From Ophiosphaerella korrae (lineage: Eukaryota; Ascomycota; Dothideomycetes; Pleosporales; Phaeosphaeriaceae), in contig JALNQF010000406.1 in NCBI GenBank assembly GCA_028456385.1, positions 1 to 34,065 of the forward strand: a stretch of DNA of 34,065 nucleotides, read 5' to 3'. Within the stretch, counting starts at the first letter, position 1, and every line of letters starts with the position of its first letter. Below, in pieces: positions 10,713-19,138 of the stretch. The notes under the pieces are model-generated. The model ran no database searches, was not told where the DNA came from, and saw nothing but the letters and a program-made list of their open reading frames with translations. The translations under genes and the position numbers were made by a program.

Positions 10713-11176
10713 CAAGTCGAAAGCATGGACTCGATGCAATGTTACAAAAATGGATTATCTATGCGTCGTTTCTTGTAACGTTATCGTCTGTGCACTTTAA
10801 GTGGTTTTCATGATTTCATTGCCCAAAATCCTTTGTCAGAGGCGTTGTGAGAATGAAGGCAGACTCGGAGCCAATAGCGACAACAGAACGATCCGACCAC
10901 AGCACTTGCCAAGGGTACTAGGCATCGTATAAAATGCGCTAGACTTTCAGAGGCTGCACTATATTCTTAGATTTCCAAACTCAATAAATGATCTCGTTTG
11001 GTGCGGTGGATAAGTGTGGAACACTGGCCTACAACAAAGATTCCAAGAAGGAAAGGAATAATAACCATAATGCATGAACTACGGCTTGATTAGGTTGCTA
11101 AAAGTAACAACGTCCTACGAGATTCAAACATTAGTTGATAGGGAGAGAAGAATCTCTCAACCTAATATAACGAGCG
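10713..11176. other. Intergenic between convergent HET and cupin genes
   Basis: About 460 bp between the 3' ends of two convergent genes. Nothing protein-like, repeated or RNA-like was recognised. An AATAAA-like signal (CAATAAATG near 10982) could serve as a polyadenylation signal for the HET transcript. Confidence 0.4.
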
Positions 11177-12002
11177 TTAAGCCCTCTTCACCTTCAAGTA
11201 CTCGTCCCACTCCTCCTCCGTGGTATACTTCTTCATTAACGCCTTGTACCCACACGCCCTACCCACCGCCGCAATTCCAGCCTGCGCCACCCACGGCACC
11301 CACCACCTGAGCGGGCCCAGCCACCATGCTCTCGGGAACACAACCATCGCCGTCGCACTCGCGTGTCTACGCCACACGAGTCAGTCTACAAGAATTTTCT
11401 CAACGCACCGTATAGTAGATACAAGGGCATCAGGAGAGAATGGATTAACTCACTGAGAAACCATAATTTGTAGCAGATCCGGATTCTTGCTTGCTTCGTA
11501 GCAATCACTCAGATAGCGTAGCAGCGTGGCGAAAAACAAATGGTCCATGGGGTCATCGACGTCGCGCGGATGCGCCCAGAGATGGATCTTGGAATCTTCA
11601 GTTAAAGTCGGGCTGGGATGAAACGAGTGTCTGCGCATTTCTTCAAGTCAGCATCCCGAAACCGTCGCTATTCGTTCATTATCCAGCGTGTCCAACCATT
11701 TCCTACGAAGGGATATGCACTCACGGCAGCCACTTGTGCACAACCACCACGCCATCGTCGGGATTCCACGTTGCCTCTTTATTCTCATAACCCATGCGCG
11801 TACATATCTCCCCCTTGGCTACGAGGAACGATTCGATTTGGTCGAAGTGCAGATGCAGCGGGGGCGACTGTGGATACGCGGTGCACGTGACTAGGAAAGT
11901 ATAGCCGAGTAACGAGTTCCCTAAACAGGCCCATTCGTTTATGCTCAGGGGCTGTGCAGGTCCAGTTTTAGATCTTCTAATAATTACAAGTATTGTCGGC
12001 AT
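11177..12002 (-). CDS. Cupin-domain protein
   Basis: Three exons on the minus strand: 12002-11725, 11630-11454 and 11366-11177. Both introns (94 and 87 bp) begin GTGAGT and keep phase, giving an intact 214-aa protein. Residues 47-64 carry cupin motif 1, PPLHLHFDQIESFLVAKG, matching HxH-x4-E-x6-G with metal-ligand candidates His50, His52 and Glu57. The second exon has IHLWAHPRDVDDPMD, and the third has FPRAWWLGPLRWWVPW plus a charged C-terminus. Small ascomycete cupins of this type are poorly characterised; the conserved metal site suggests an enzyme or small-ligand binding protein, but substrate and pathway are unknown. Tryptophan-rich LGPLRWWVPW could be membrane-interacting. It has no obvious functional link to the surrounding HET genes. 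Confidence 0.85.
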
Positions 12003-12327
12003 ATAGGGTTAAAGAGCTAAGCCACGGAAGATAGTGGGCCGAAAATAGGACTAGTTAATCCTTGACACCTCACATCCCTATGAGCTGATTAGGCCCAATT
12101 TCAGACCTGCTGCTCATGGAGGAAATCAGGCACAATCACGCTAGCTCGCGTTGGCACAGGGGTTGCTCAGCCACTACATAGAGGGGGGTCTGACTCTGGC
12201 TACATGAGTATGGAAATATTAATACGTTTGTATTGAAAAGCTATATACATTCTGCCGCCATTTTCGGCGGCATATGCCACCCTTGTCGTAGGGTATTGTC
12301 GTCGGTGGTGAGTCTGTATAGTGCAAC
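12003..12327. other. No gene; right edge of the segment between the two HET halves
   Basis: About 325 bp upstream of the cupin gene. It contains the cupin promoter region and, at its right end, the sequence immediately after the HET fragment. The minus-strand frame continuing past the HET motif (12200-12327) encodes nothing HET-like, which fits intron or inserted sequence. Confidence 0.4.
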
Positions 12328-12553
12328 ACGTGTCGACCCAGAAGTACTGAAGCTGGTCCTTGGCCGCCTGTTCCGCACAGAACTTGATCTTTTGATAACC
12401 CTCCTTCTCTTTGTAGGTGTTGCCTCCGATATCTTCGAAGAGAACCTCAGAATCACTCCATCTGTGTGAAAGGATAGCATAGGGTGGAATGGTCTTCCCG
12501 CTGAAGTCGGTGGAGACGAGTCTCTTGGAAAGATCGAAGTGAAGAAGCCGCAT
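12328..12553 (-). pseudogene. N-terminal half of a HET domain (STAND-type)
   Basis: Starting at the ATG at 12553: MRLLHFD, IPPYAILSHRWSDSEVLFED, YQKIKFCAEQAA and YFWVDTC. This is the canonical amino terminus of HET-NB-ARC and HET-NACHT proteins. Similarity ends exactly at the VDTC-C point; the following codons (TIQTHH) are not HET. At that point exon sequence ending in one base of a Cys codon meets a GT dinucleotide. The STAND fragment at 5753 resumes with the last two bases of a Cys codon followed by CIDKWN, on the same strand and in the right order. The GTTGCA donor is weak, so the exact exon end is uncertain. The start context and first 75 codons show no lesions. Confidence 0.8.
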
Positions 12554-12670
12554 CGTTTCTCGGTCGAGGAAGCAGAAAACACAGACAATTCAGGGCAAGG
12601 CGCTGTCAGGAACTGGCTAAGATGGGTGGATATGGATCGTGGGAGAAAGTGCGGTCGGGTTGGAATATGG

Positions 12671-12835
12671 TGGCCGCGCATGGGTTGCGAGGGCGGCCTC
12701 CTAAAAGCCAGGTGGAGTGATATCGATAAGACGCGAGCCCGTCCTGCTGCGCGCCTCAGGTCCACGACCTCCAGCCACAACCGAGCGCCCCGTGCACAGC
12801 CTTGGGAGGCCGCCCTCGCAACTCATACGCGGCCA
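12671..12835. repeat. 31-bp inverted repeat, 103-bp loop
   Basis: Bases 12671-12701 and 12805-12835 are inverted copies differing at two positions. The core GTTGCGAGGGCGGCCTCC is exact in both arms. The GC-rich loop shows no coding signal. It could be a small foldback or MITE-type element; no target duplication was found. Its right arm ends 8 bp before the TIR of the deleted Tc1 element. Confidence 0.7.
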
Positions 12836-12843
12836 TTGAAATA

Positions 12844-13252
12844 CAAGGGGTGGGCATGCTCGGACTGTGCTAGCGCAGGCAAATTGTTTTTGCTTATCTC
12901 AGTAATTTATTTACAAATCCGTCAGTACGGCGTAGGTCCCCCATTTGCTTTCAGGACGGCCTCGCAGCGCTCGTGCATACTGTCAGTGTACTTTTTGATG
13001 TCCTTCAGCTCGATTTGAGCTCTCTCTCTCGATCCTTGCGTACGTCCAGCTAGCATTATGCCGTAGGGCATGTATTCGAGAGCGCTCCTGGTAAGTAAGT
13101 CGACGTTGCAGCGTTTTGGGAGCCATAAACATCTCGTATGAACCTGTATTCTTGAAATATGTACAAAACTTTATTGGCGTAACGAATCTTCGGGTAAGTT
13201 CGATGGCCCTAGCTCTCTGACAAACTAGCAGTCCGAGCATGCCCACCCCTTG
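12844..13252 (-). mobile_element. Internally deleted Tc1/mariner element
   Basis: Perfect 24-bp terminal inverted repeats lie at 12844-12867 and 13229-13252 (outer end CAAGGGGTGGGC). On the minus strand an ATG at 13126 encodes the N-terminal HTH of a Tc1 transposase (MAPKTLQRRLTYQERSRIHA), followed almost directly by its C-terminus (MHERCEAVLKANGGPTPY) and a stop at 12922-12924. The central DDE catalytic region is missing, so only about 205 bp of an about 1-kb gene remain. TA precedes the left TIR; CA follows the right one, consistent with a mutated TA duplication. Any movement would need transposase from a full-length relative. The 31171-32486 element has different TIRs and is not an obvious source. 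Confidence 0.85.
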
Positions 13253-13402
13253 CACCTAGCAAGAGATAGGTGTGGCAAGCAGATCGTCTCTAAAGCGGCA
13301 GGCTCGTAGCACAGAAACAGCATAGCTAAAAAACCACAGTTCGCTTGGAAATCAGTGTAAGGCGCAGTCTAAATGAGATGGTACTTCGAGTTGCCACCGG
13401 GA
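13253..13402 (+). repeat. 3' flank of a STAND gene, copy B (inverted)
   Basis: Matches the reverse complement of 3436-3583. The homology starts at the last codon and stop of a STAND gene (CCTAGCAAGAGATAG) and continues into its 3' flank, but no STAND coding sequence remains to its left, where the deleted Tc1 element is inserted. It is evidence for a second, inverted and largely lost copy of the STAND locus. Confidence 0.7.
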
Positions 13403-13467
13403 AGACCGATATTCATTCGCATGCTCGACAATTCACCGGTAATGCATGAGCAAGGGTGTAATGAAGC

Positions 13468-13474
13468 TATAAAG
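13468..13474 (+). promoter_or_regulatory. TATA box upstream of the Cys-rich frame
   Basis: TATAAAG, followed by a pyrimidine-rich leader (TTCTTCAATCCCTCC), is located about 80 bp upstream of the candidate small gene at 13551. The arrangement is that of a normal fungal core promoter and supports transcription to the right. Confidence 0.45.
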
Positions 13475-13550
13475 GACTGCTAGCCATTGAGGACCAATTC
13501 TTCAATCCCTCCTCCCGTGTGAACCACAGTCACATACCCCCTCGTGCAAA

Positions 13551-13881
13551 GTGTCTTCATTTCAACAACACTTTTATTCGTCGATAACGTCAAGCTCGTC
13601 TACTACTTTCCTGCAACTCGATTCCACGATCAATCCGAAAACAAGTTGCCCAAGTAGGTCCCTCGTTCCGATTTATGGATTAGGACGCTTATCTACAACT
13701 AGCATGTGCACACGGAACCGTTTCCCTGAAGAAGTTTTCATGTGGTGACGAGAAACAGGAGGTCGTCAAGTTTGATCCCTGCGGCGACATGACTAGGGCT
13801 GGTCATACGGTTACAGATCAGCACTTGGGTTCCAAAAGGGTTGGCGAGAAATGCGGAGAACATGGTTGCAGGAACCCTTAG
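13551..13881 (+). CDS. Possible small cysteine-rich protein, start codon uncertain
   Basis: A 49-bp intron with GTAGGT donor (13654) and CTAG acceptor (13702) joins 13551-13653 to 13703-13881 in phase. The second exon encodes CAHGTVSLKKFSCGDEK, then VVKFDPCGDM and KRVGEKCGEHGCRNP before a stop. The mature part would have six cysteines in about 60 residues. A TATA box and leader lie upstream. The first exon begins GTG where an ATG would be expected (GTGTCTTCATTTC), and no signal peptide is visible in this frame, so the true start may lie in another exon or be mutated. I do not recognise the family. Confidence 0.3.
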
Positions 13882-14141
13882 TACCTCTTTTTTTTTTTGT
13901 ATCCAGCTATTCACGTAACGATCAAGCTCTTTTGGAAGAATATGCGATCGAGGCTTGTTGATACATTTATGCTATCGTGGCACTTTGCTTCAGTTGAACG
14001 TGCTTATGTAAAAGCAAGCCTGCACAACTTACGTAAGACTGTCGCATCTTAACCGACTTAACATGCCATCTCTCCTCCCCACAACCCCTCACACATCGTC
14101 CCATCCCCCACAGACACTCACACATTGAGCACTCGTATTCG
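13882..14141. other. Intergenic, promoter region of the kinase-like gene
   Basis: Contains a T-run and a pyrimidine-rich leader (CTCCTCCCCACAACCCC near 14074) directly before the ATG at 14142. No other gene signal. Confidence 0.4.
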
Positions 14142-15128
14142 ATGAAGCGTCTTCCGTACCTAGGCAGCACTGCAGACTTCTTCAGCGCTGGCGATGGTGT
14201 GGTGATAAAGTCCCCTATGATGATTTGGTCAGGAAATGAGAATCGTCACTCCCTGGAGGCGAAAAACGCCAAAGCCATTTCTGTTGAACGAAAAATATTA
14301 GAGAGACTTGGTCGCCATCCTAGAATCGTTCCGTTGGTGCTGCCCTTGTTATAACTCTTGTCACCGAAGCACGCTAATCGCACAGGCAGATACCTAGGAC
14401 CATATGAAAGCTCTTCAATCCGGCTCCGCGAAGCTAGCAATGGGACACTGCAGGGATATTTGGAGAAGCACGGTGCAGCGATCGAGGACTCTCTTCGGTA
14501 CAGATGGTGCATCGAGCTGGCCGAAGGCTTCGCATACATACACTCGAGGGGCGTGATACATTCGGACATGAGACTCAATAATGTCCTAGTGAACACACGA
14601 CTAGGCCTTTGGCTCTGCGACTTTGGCGGATCCAAGTGCGATGGGCTAGGATTGAATGGCGGACACTTTCCAGACGATCCGTTCTTTGACCCACGACTGG
14701 GTTTAGTCTCGACACCGGCAACCGATATCTTCAGTCTGGGCTCCATGTTGTTCATCATTCTCACGGGAAACCTTCCTTTTGGAACTGGTCTAAAAGGAAA
14801 GCCTTTTGATGACCTGCAGTCTTATGAGCTATACGTCAACGAATGTTTCAAGACAGGAGAGTTTCCGCTTGTCCATGGGTTAATTTGTGGAGATATAATT
14901 CAAAGATGCTGGCACCACGACGAGGATTTCGGGTTTAAAACGACGACAGACGTGCTCTCAGCCCTGAGGTCCCAATTTGCTAGGGCAGCATTAAGGGCGC
15001 GCGGGAGCACTTGCATCCGAATCGGAACAGGCGTGGAGGATGCTTTAGCTACGGGCGGCAGCACGCACATGGATCGCCCGGATGGGCCCCAAGCGCCGCC
15101 AACCCGGGACCAGCCCCGCACGCACTAG
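14142..15128 (+). CDS. Protein kinase-like protein
   Basis: Two exons, 14142-14332 and 14390-15128, with a 57-bp intron (branch-like GCTAAT, acceptor GCAG), give 309 aa and restore the motif HPRIVPYLG across the junction. Kinase landmarks: Lys23 in VVIKSP (beta-3), Glu49 in the alpha-C helix, catalytic loop IHSDMRLNNVLV with Asp123 and Asn128, DFG as DFGGS (Asp141), and DIFSLGSMLF in alpha-F. The Gly-rich loop is degenerate, HRD is HSD and the APE motif is not clear. Catalytic Lys, Asp and Asn are all present, so activity is possible. This small, divergent kinase type is common in expanded, lineage-specific families of Pezizomycotina. The last about 45 residues are low-complexity (RPDGPQAPPTRDQPRTH) and may be read-through into non-homologous sequence. 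Substrate unknown. Confidence 0.8.
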
Positions 15129-15295
15129 CATAAACACGGACGAACTGTGGTTTGCGGGCATTGGCGTTGGTTCGGCGCCGTCCCACATATTATTATTTCA
15201 TCTATGAGCAGTTCGCTGACCAGTAAGATCAACCGTGTGCCGGTCCACGTACCCATCCACCGCCAAAACCCCTGCGTTCGCTAGAATAGTACTAG

Positions 15296-15829
15296 AGCCC
15301 GCCCCGTCCGTCACTGGTTCGCTTTACTAACCGTAACAAGCCCCCCGCGCTTACTCTGCCCCCAACGCGTCCTGAGCTCCCAGCGCGTCCTGTGCTCCCA
15401 GCACAGGCCAACGACGCGCTCCCGCCTGCCGCCGAGACGCAACCCCTGCACATACCCAAAAAAAACGATACGAAGGAGACGTTGGCGCACAGCTTCGAGA
15501 GTCCAGGGGAAGCAGGACGAGCTTGGTCCCCATTACCACAAAGTGCTGTACACCATAAGTATGCTTCAACAATTCAAGAAGTGTCTAACAAAATCACACA
15601 GCTCAGGACCAGTGTGGTAGGTACCCCGTTTGGGAGCAGTCAATTGACGCGCGCTGCAGGCAAACAGCTGTCTATATGATCGGGGAATAAGAGCTGCGTG
15701 GCTAAGCCCCAGTTCTCAGCCACAGCGCGCCCAGCGACCAACAGATATCTCAGCACGCTACTAAGTGCCCAAGACGCACGCACGGCCAGTCAGATGAGTT
15801 TCGACTATGTTGTCGATTACACGGAGTAA
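15296..15829 (+). other. Unrecognised open frame with one internal TGA
   Basis: One plus-strand frame is open from 15296 to TAA at 15827-15829 apart from a single TGA at 15677-15679. The product would be proline-rich at first, with two tandem copies of an 18-bp unit giving RPELPA and RPVLPA, then a mixed segment with YASTIQEVSNKITQL, and ending SFDYVVDYTE. No ATG lies near the start and no domain is recognisable. CGA-to-TGA would fit RIP, but GC-rich sequence also produces long frames by chance. Confidence 0.25.
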
Positions 15830-16337
15830 ATACCGGAATGCATACTCTAAGCCTAAAAATTGACCTTTCAAGGCTATAGTTCTACTCTTTGCTATCTTAA
15901 GTTACTCACTCCTAAGTCTATCGAACTGTATGCAAATTTTTTTTTTCTGTCGAGAATAATAAACAGGGGGTTGTGTTGGAAGAGAGTCCATCGACAACAT
16001 TGACAGAAAAGATGGACAGCAAGGTCAAAAACGCGTTTTCCGGTGTCGTCGGAGCCTGATGTGCCTAGAGCGCGAGAGGTTTAGAAGAGACGCACGCTGA
16101 ACCTGTCGATCTACAAGTTGTGGTTGGGGAGCATTCTGAGCGCCCGAAAGAAAAAAGTGACCCGTTAACACCGTGCGTCCAGGCACATAGGGACCGACGT
16201 TAGTAGATTATTATTAGATCTCAACGTCCAAGTACCTAGGATTTGGTCCGGTACAATGGGTTGTTCCGTCATGGGTGGGATGTACGTTAGGAAACTATTC
16301 TATAAGCCAAGTCCCCCCCCATAAAAAGCCCCTCTTG
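15830..16337. other. Intergenic with a transposon-end-like motif
   Basis: No gene recognised. ACACCGTGCGTCC at 16168-16180, preceded by CCCGTTA, recurs in the same orientation at 33287-33299 preceded by CCCGCT, and looks like the end of a dispersed element. A T-run and a C-run are also present. Confidence 0.4.
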
Positions 16338-16775
16338 TTAGCGCTTGCAGCTCTTGCACAGCAGATTTTTTAATCCTTGGGATTGAGCCTCAAAGACTTG
16401 TTTTAAACGCATAGCATCAGACAAATTCCTTTCACATTCCTCTTGGAGTCTCTGGTTTACTTCTTTTAGAACGCTCCCAGTTCCCTTTCTCTGCGTTCCC
16501 GTCGGCGTTCCATTTCGGCCGATACCTGTGTTTCTCATTTCCTCCAATGCGTGACTTAATAGGGCCTTCTCTCCTTGTAGCCGATCGATCAGAGTCACTA
16601 AAACTGATCTCTGATTTTGCCGACAGTCGACGCTACGGCGCCGTTCCAACATACCACCCAATGAGTTGGCAGGATTTCCTTGTTTGGCTAGAATAGCCTC
16701 AAAAGTCTTCCCAACGCTATCGCATAGGTCCTTGTATGCGCTGATAGAATGATCCCTTATGTTTTTTGAGAACAA
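16338..16775 (-). CDS. Hypothetical protein, partly coiled-coil
   Basis: The minus-strand frame of 145 codons has no ATG at its start; it opens just after an 18-A run (16779-16796 on the complement), which would add a lysine tract if translated. The sequence is hydrophilic with heptad-like stretches (VLVTLIDRLQGEKALLSHAL and LKEVNQRLQEECERN) and ends CKSCKR. No domain is recognised. It might be the C-terminal exon of a larger protein, or part of a transposon ORF, given the dispersed motif at 16168. Codon composition looks protein-like rather than random. Confidence 0.35.
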   Translation of the reverse strand: MFSKNIRDHSISAYKDLCDSVGKTFEAILAKQGNPANSLGGMLERRRSVDCRQNQRSVLVTLIDRLQGEKALLSHALEEMRNTGIGRNGTPTGTQRKGTGSVLKEVNQRLQEECERNLSDAMRLKQVFEAQSQGLKNLLCKSCKR

Positions 16776-16981
16776 GTGTTTTTTTTTTTTTTTTTTGTTT
16801 TCAGGGAGAAATCTCTAAGCGTATGGATTGTCTGGGCTGGGAAGGAGACGAACCTGTGAGCTGGCTCTACAACGATACCGAGCCTACTTTCTAGGACTTA
16901 TTAGCTTCACTATATATACAGGAGCTGGTTTTGTATTACGTATATGTTTTGACAGTTCCTTACGGGCACTTCGTCCTCTAC

Positions 16982-17242
16982 TTACGTCGTTCTATATTGC
17001 TTACGCGCGCATTGGAGCCAAAGATTAGTGGAGAATGTAGATTCCCGTAGAGACAATTCGCGCGCGATTTCCTCCTTAAAATCCGCGTCGTGTCCCTGTA
17101 GTTGCTCAGGGTGCCGAAATGGCCGCTCGCTATTTTTAAAGCGCTCAGCTGTAACTAGCCGTGAGATTCCTATATATGGAATGGGGACACCAGTTTTGAT
17201 CACTACCGGAAGGGCTACAAACTTAGTAACATAACAATTATC
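16982..17242 (-). pseudogene. Unrecognised protein fragment
   Basis: A minus-strand frame open from about 17242 to a stop at 16982 encodes YVTKFVALPVVIKTGVPIPY, then IGISRLVTAERF and ERPFRHPEQLQGHDADFKEE. It looks like a piece of a conserved protein, but I cannot name it. There is no ATG near its start. The flanking AT-rich relic suggests a transposon-derived or truncated gene. Confidence 0.3.
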
Positions 17243-18346
17243 CTAGCTGAGCTAATTATAATGGCATAGAGCAAGTTTAGCAAATAGTGAATGATATTAA
17301 TGCGTGCGTAGTTTCTACATTGCTCAAAAGGTCAAAGTATCTTGGACCTGTTTTCTAGAGAATAGAGGCTTCTATTACGCTAGGGGGAGGGAGGTTAGAT
17401 GTAAATTGGTGACGTTATCGAAGATATTAACGTCACTTTATTTAGTATCTGTTAGTTTAGTGTTGTTGACTGGTAGTCTCTTTGATAAGTAAGGTTGAAA
17501 ACTAACTAGGCTAAAGCCGCTCCAAACCGTTGTCGCTACCTGCTCTGCACTACCTTGGCGGCGGCTGGATCTGCTAGTTGGTATCTTTAGACACAGTAGC
17601 AACAACATCTCGAACAACAAACAGTTAAGTCCTTACCCGTCCCTCTACACTTGCTCCACATGCCTAGCTGCGACTCTGGAAGCATCCAGTACCCGCGCAC
17701 TTATCCGCGAATAGCTTGCTAACCCGCTCGCCTTCGCCCCGTCCGCCCTAAAAATGCGCCCACAGCCGTTCCCAATAGGCACCACAAGACAAGCGCCGTC
17801 AACCGCTCTAGCCTACGAATATCAACCGTCGCTCACCGTAGTAGAAGGATAACACAGAACTATGGCCCGACTAGGCAAGCTCAGCGTAGTGAAAACGACG
17901 TATGTCGGATGTAGAGAATGCTGTCTTCGTAACGTCCCCCTCCCCCCCCCCTATAAGACGGAAAGCCTGGTGTGCTGGAAACAACCAATTAGCTAACAAG
18001 GAATGTAGACGCTACTTCGATTGTAACAATCTAATTAGTAGATTCCTTGACCTAAGGTTTTCCTTTATAAAGGGACGGACGCTAGACAACGCGATAACAC
18101 TATCGCCCGGTCCTCTATTTATCTAACACCAGCCTAAGCACTAAGAAGTCCAAGTTAAACCTAGTAATAAGTTTAGCCAAGACCTTGTAGGTCGAACTAG
18201 TATCCGTGTATTAAATAGCAGCAATACTAAGGCTCTAATACGATTTCCACGCTACCTGCGCTTAATGTTAACTATACGCCGAGACTACTCGCATCTGTAA
18301 AAACTTTCTACATACGCCTACCTTATTATTACAAACTAAGTAAAAC
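17243..18346. other. AT-rich relic, probably RIP-mutated element
   Basis: About 1.1 kb without a sustained frame, alternating AT-rich and C-rich patches in which in-frame TAG and TAA are frequent. This composition fits a RIP-mutated element. A 9-bp inverted repeat (GTGACGTTA and TAACGTCAC) lies at 17409-17436. The region ends exactly where the second LTR-like copy begins. Confidence 0.4.
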
Positions 18347-18882
18347 TGTCAGATGAGTTGCACGATCAGATGCGATGCGCGATTAGATGCGCGATTAGAT
18401 GCGCGATCACATGTGCGATCAGATGCGCGATCAGATGCGCGATCAGATGCGCGATAGAATGTGCACAGAGAGGCGCAACAGATTCCGGGTGTACCTGGAA
18501 TCTGTTGATTGGCTCGCTTAGGCTAGTACGGCGATCTGATTGGCTCGGCGCACGAGTGTGACGATCGCCAAGCTGCCAACCCCGCCGCAGCTGAAAAGAT
18601 GGCAGCCTCGACCTTCACGAACAAAGGAACCAAACAAAGGATCTCACATGCAAGGAGATAGACTACGTCAGACAACTGATACAACAAAGGGACCAGCACC
18701 TCAACAGAATGAGTGCTGAGGATCCGGCTCGCCGCCGTCTCGAGAGACCCAGCCGAGACCGCCGCAGCACAGATACATAGATAGAGCGCAGGGCCAGAGA
18801 TAGACGGACACAGAGATCAATCAATCAACTCTTTACTCACTCAAGTTCACATCTATCGATTTTGTGACCATCAAATCTGACA
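18347..18882 (-). mobile_element. LTR-like element, copy 2, with PPT-like flank
   Basis: Read on the minus strand it begins TGTCAGATTTG and ends ATCTGACA, 536 bp. Its first about 250 bp match copy 1 (1252-1847), and its middle part matches 33310-33545. Immediately before its minus-strand start lies GGGGGCGATAGTATGT, which looks like the polypurine tract that precedes the 3' LTR of Ty1/copia elements. The internal region of the retrotransposon therefore once lay to the right, but only this tract remains before the HET-ANK gene. The flanking 5-mers AAAAC and ACATA do not form a target duplication. A hairpin lies at 18476-18507 (CAACAGATTCC / GGAATCTGTTG). Confidence 0.65.
18364..18464. repeat. 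12-bp tandem repeat inside LTR copy 2
   Basis: Eight consecutive units of consensus GATCAGATGCGC, the first with a 5-bp insertion and others with one or two substitutions. The unit is rich in GATC and GCGC. The array is absent from the corresponding ends of copies 1 and 3, which go straight to CTCATCTGACA or ATCTGACA, so it expanded in this copy only. Confidence 0.85.
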
Positions 18883-19138
18883 ACATACTATCGCCCCCGG
18901 CACAAGGGTACGTAGGAACGGTCGGCCATCTAGCTCACAATGGGCTAATTTGCTACACTCCGCTTTCATTATCATCACATAAGCATCGCTATTAGCGTTG
19001 CGTTCCGTTTACTTTAACGTTACTCCACAGATTACCAATGCTAAGCAATACATTCGAAATACTAATTGGCCAACCAAAGATAGCTTCGTCTTGTAATGGC
19101 TTGGCGCCGTAAAAGTTCCAACTGGAAAAGAAGTATAT
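18883..19138. other. 3' flank of the HET-ANK-ZZ gene
   Basis: No gene. It begins with the polypurine-like tract of the LTR element (on the complement) and continues as probable 3'-UTR of the HET-ANK-ZZ gene. Confidence 0.4.

Noticed and set aside
12241..12780. Minus-strand 179-codon frame over the HET N-terminal fragment
   Set aside because: Out-of-frame shadow of the HET fragment; Arg/Pro/Ser-rich composition without motifs.
18364..18464. CRISPR-like array
   Set aside because: Units are 12 bp head-to-tail without spacers, lie inside an LTR copy and in a eukaryotic genome; it is a minisatellite.
1252..18882. Target-site duplications around LTR copies 1 and 2
   Set aside because: The 5-bp flanks were compared directly (AGATG/TTAAG and AAAAC/ACATA) and do not match.
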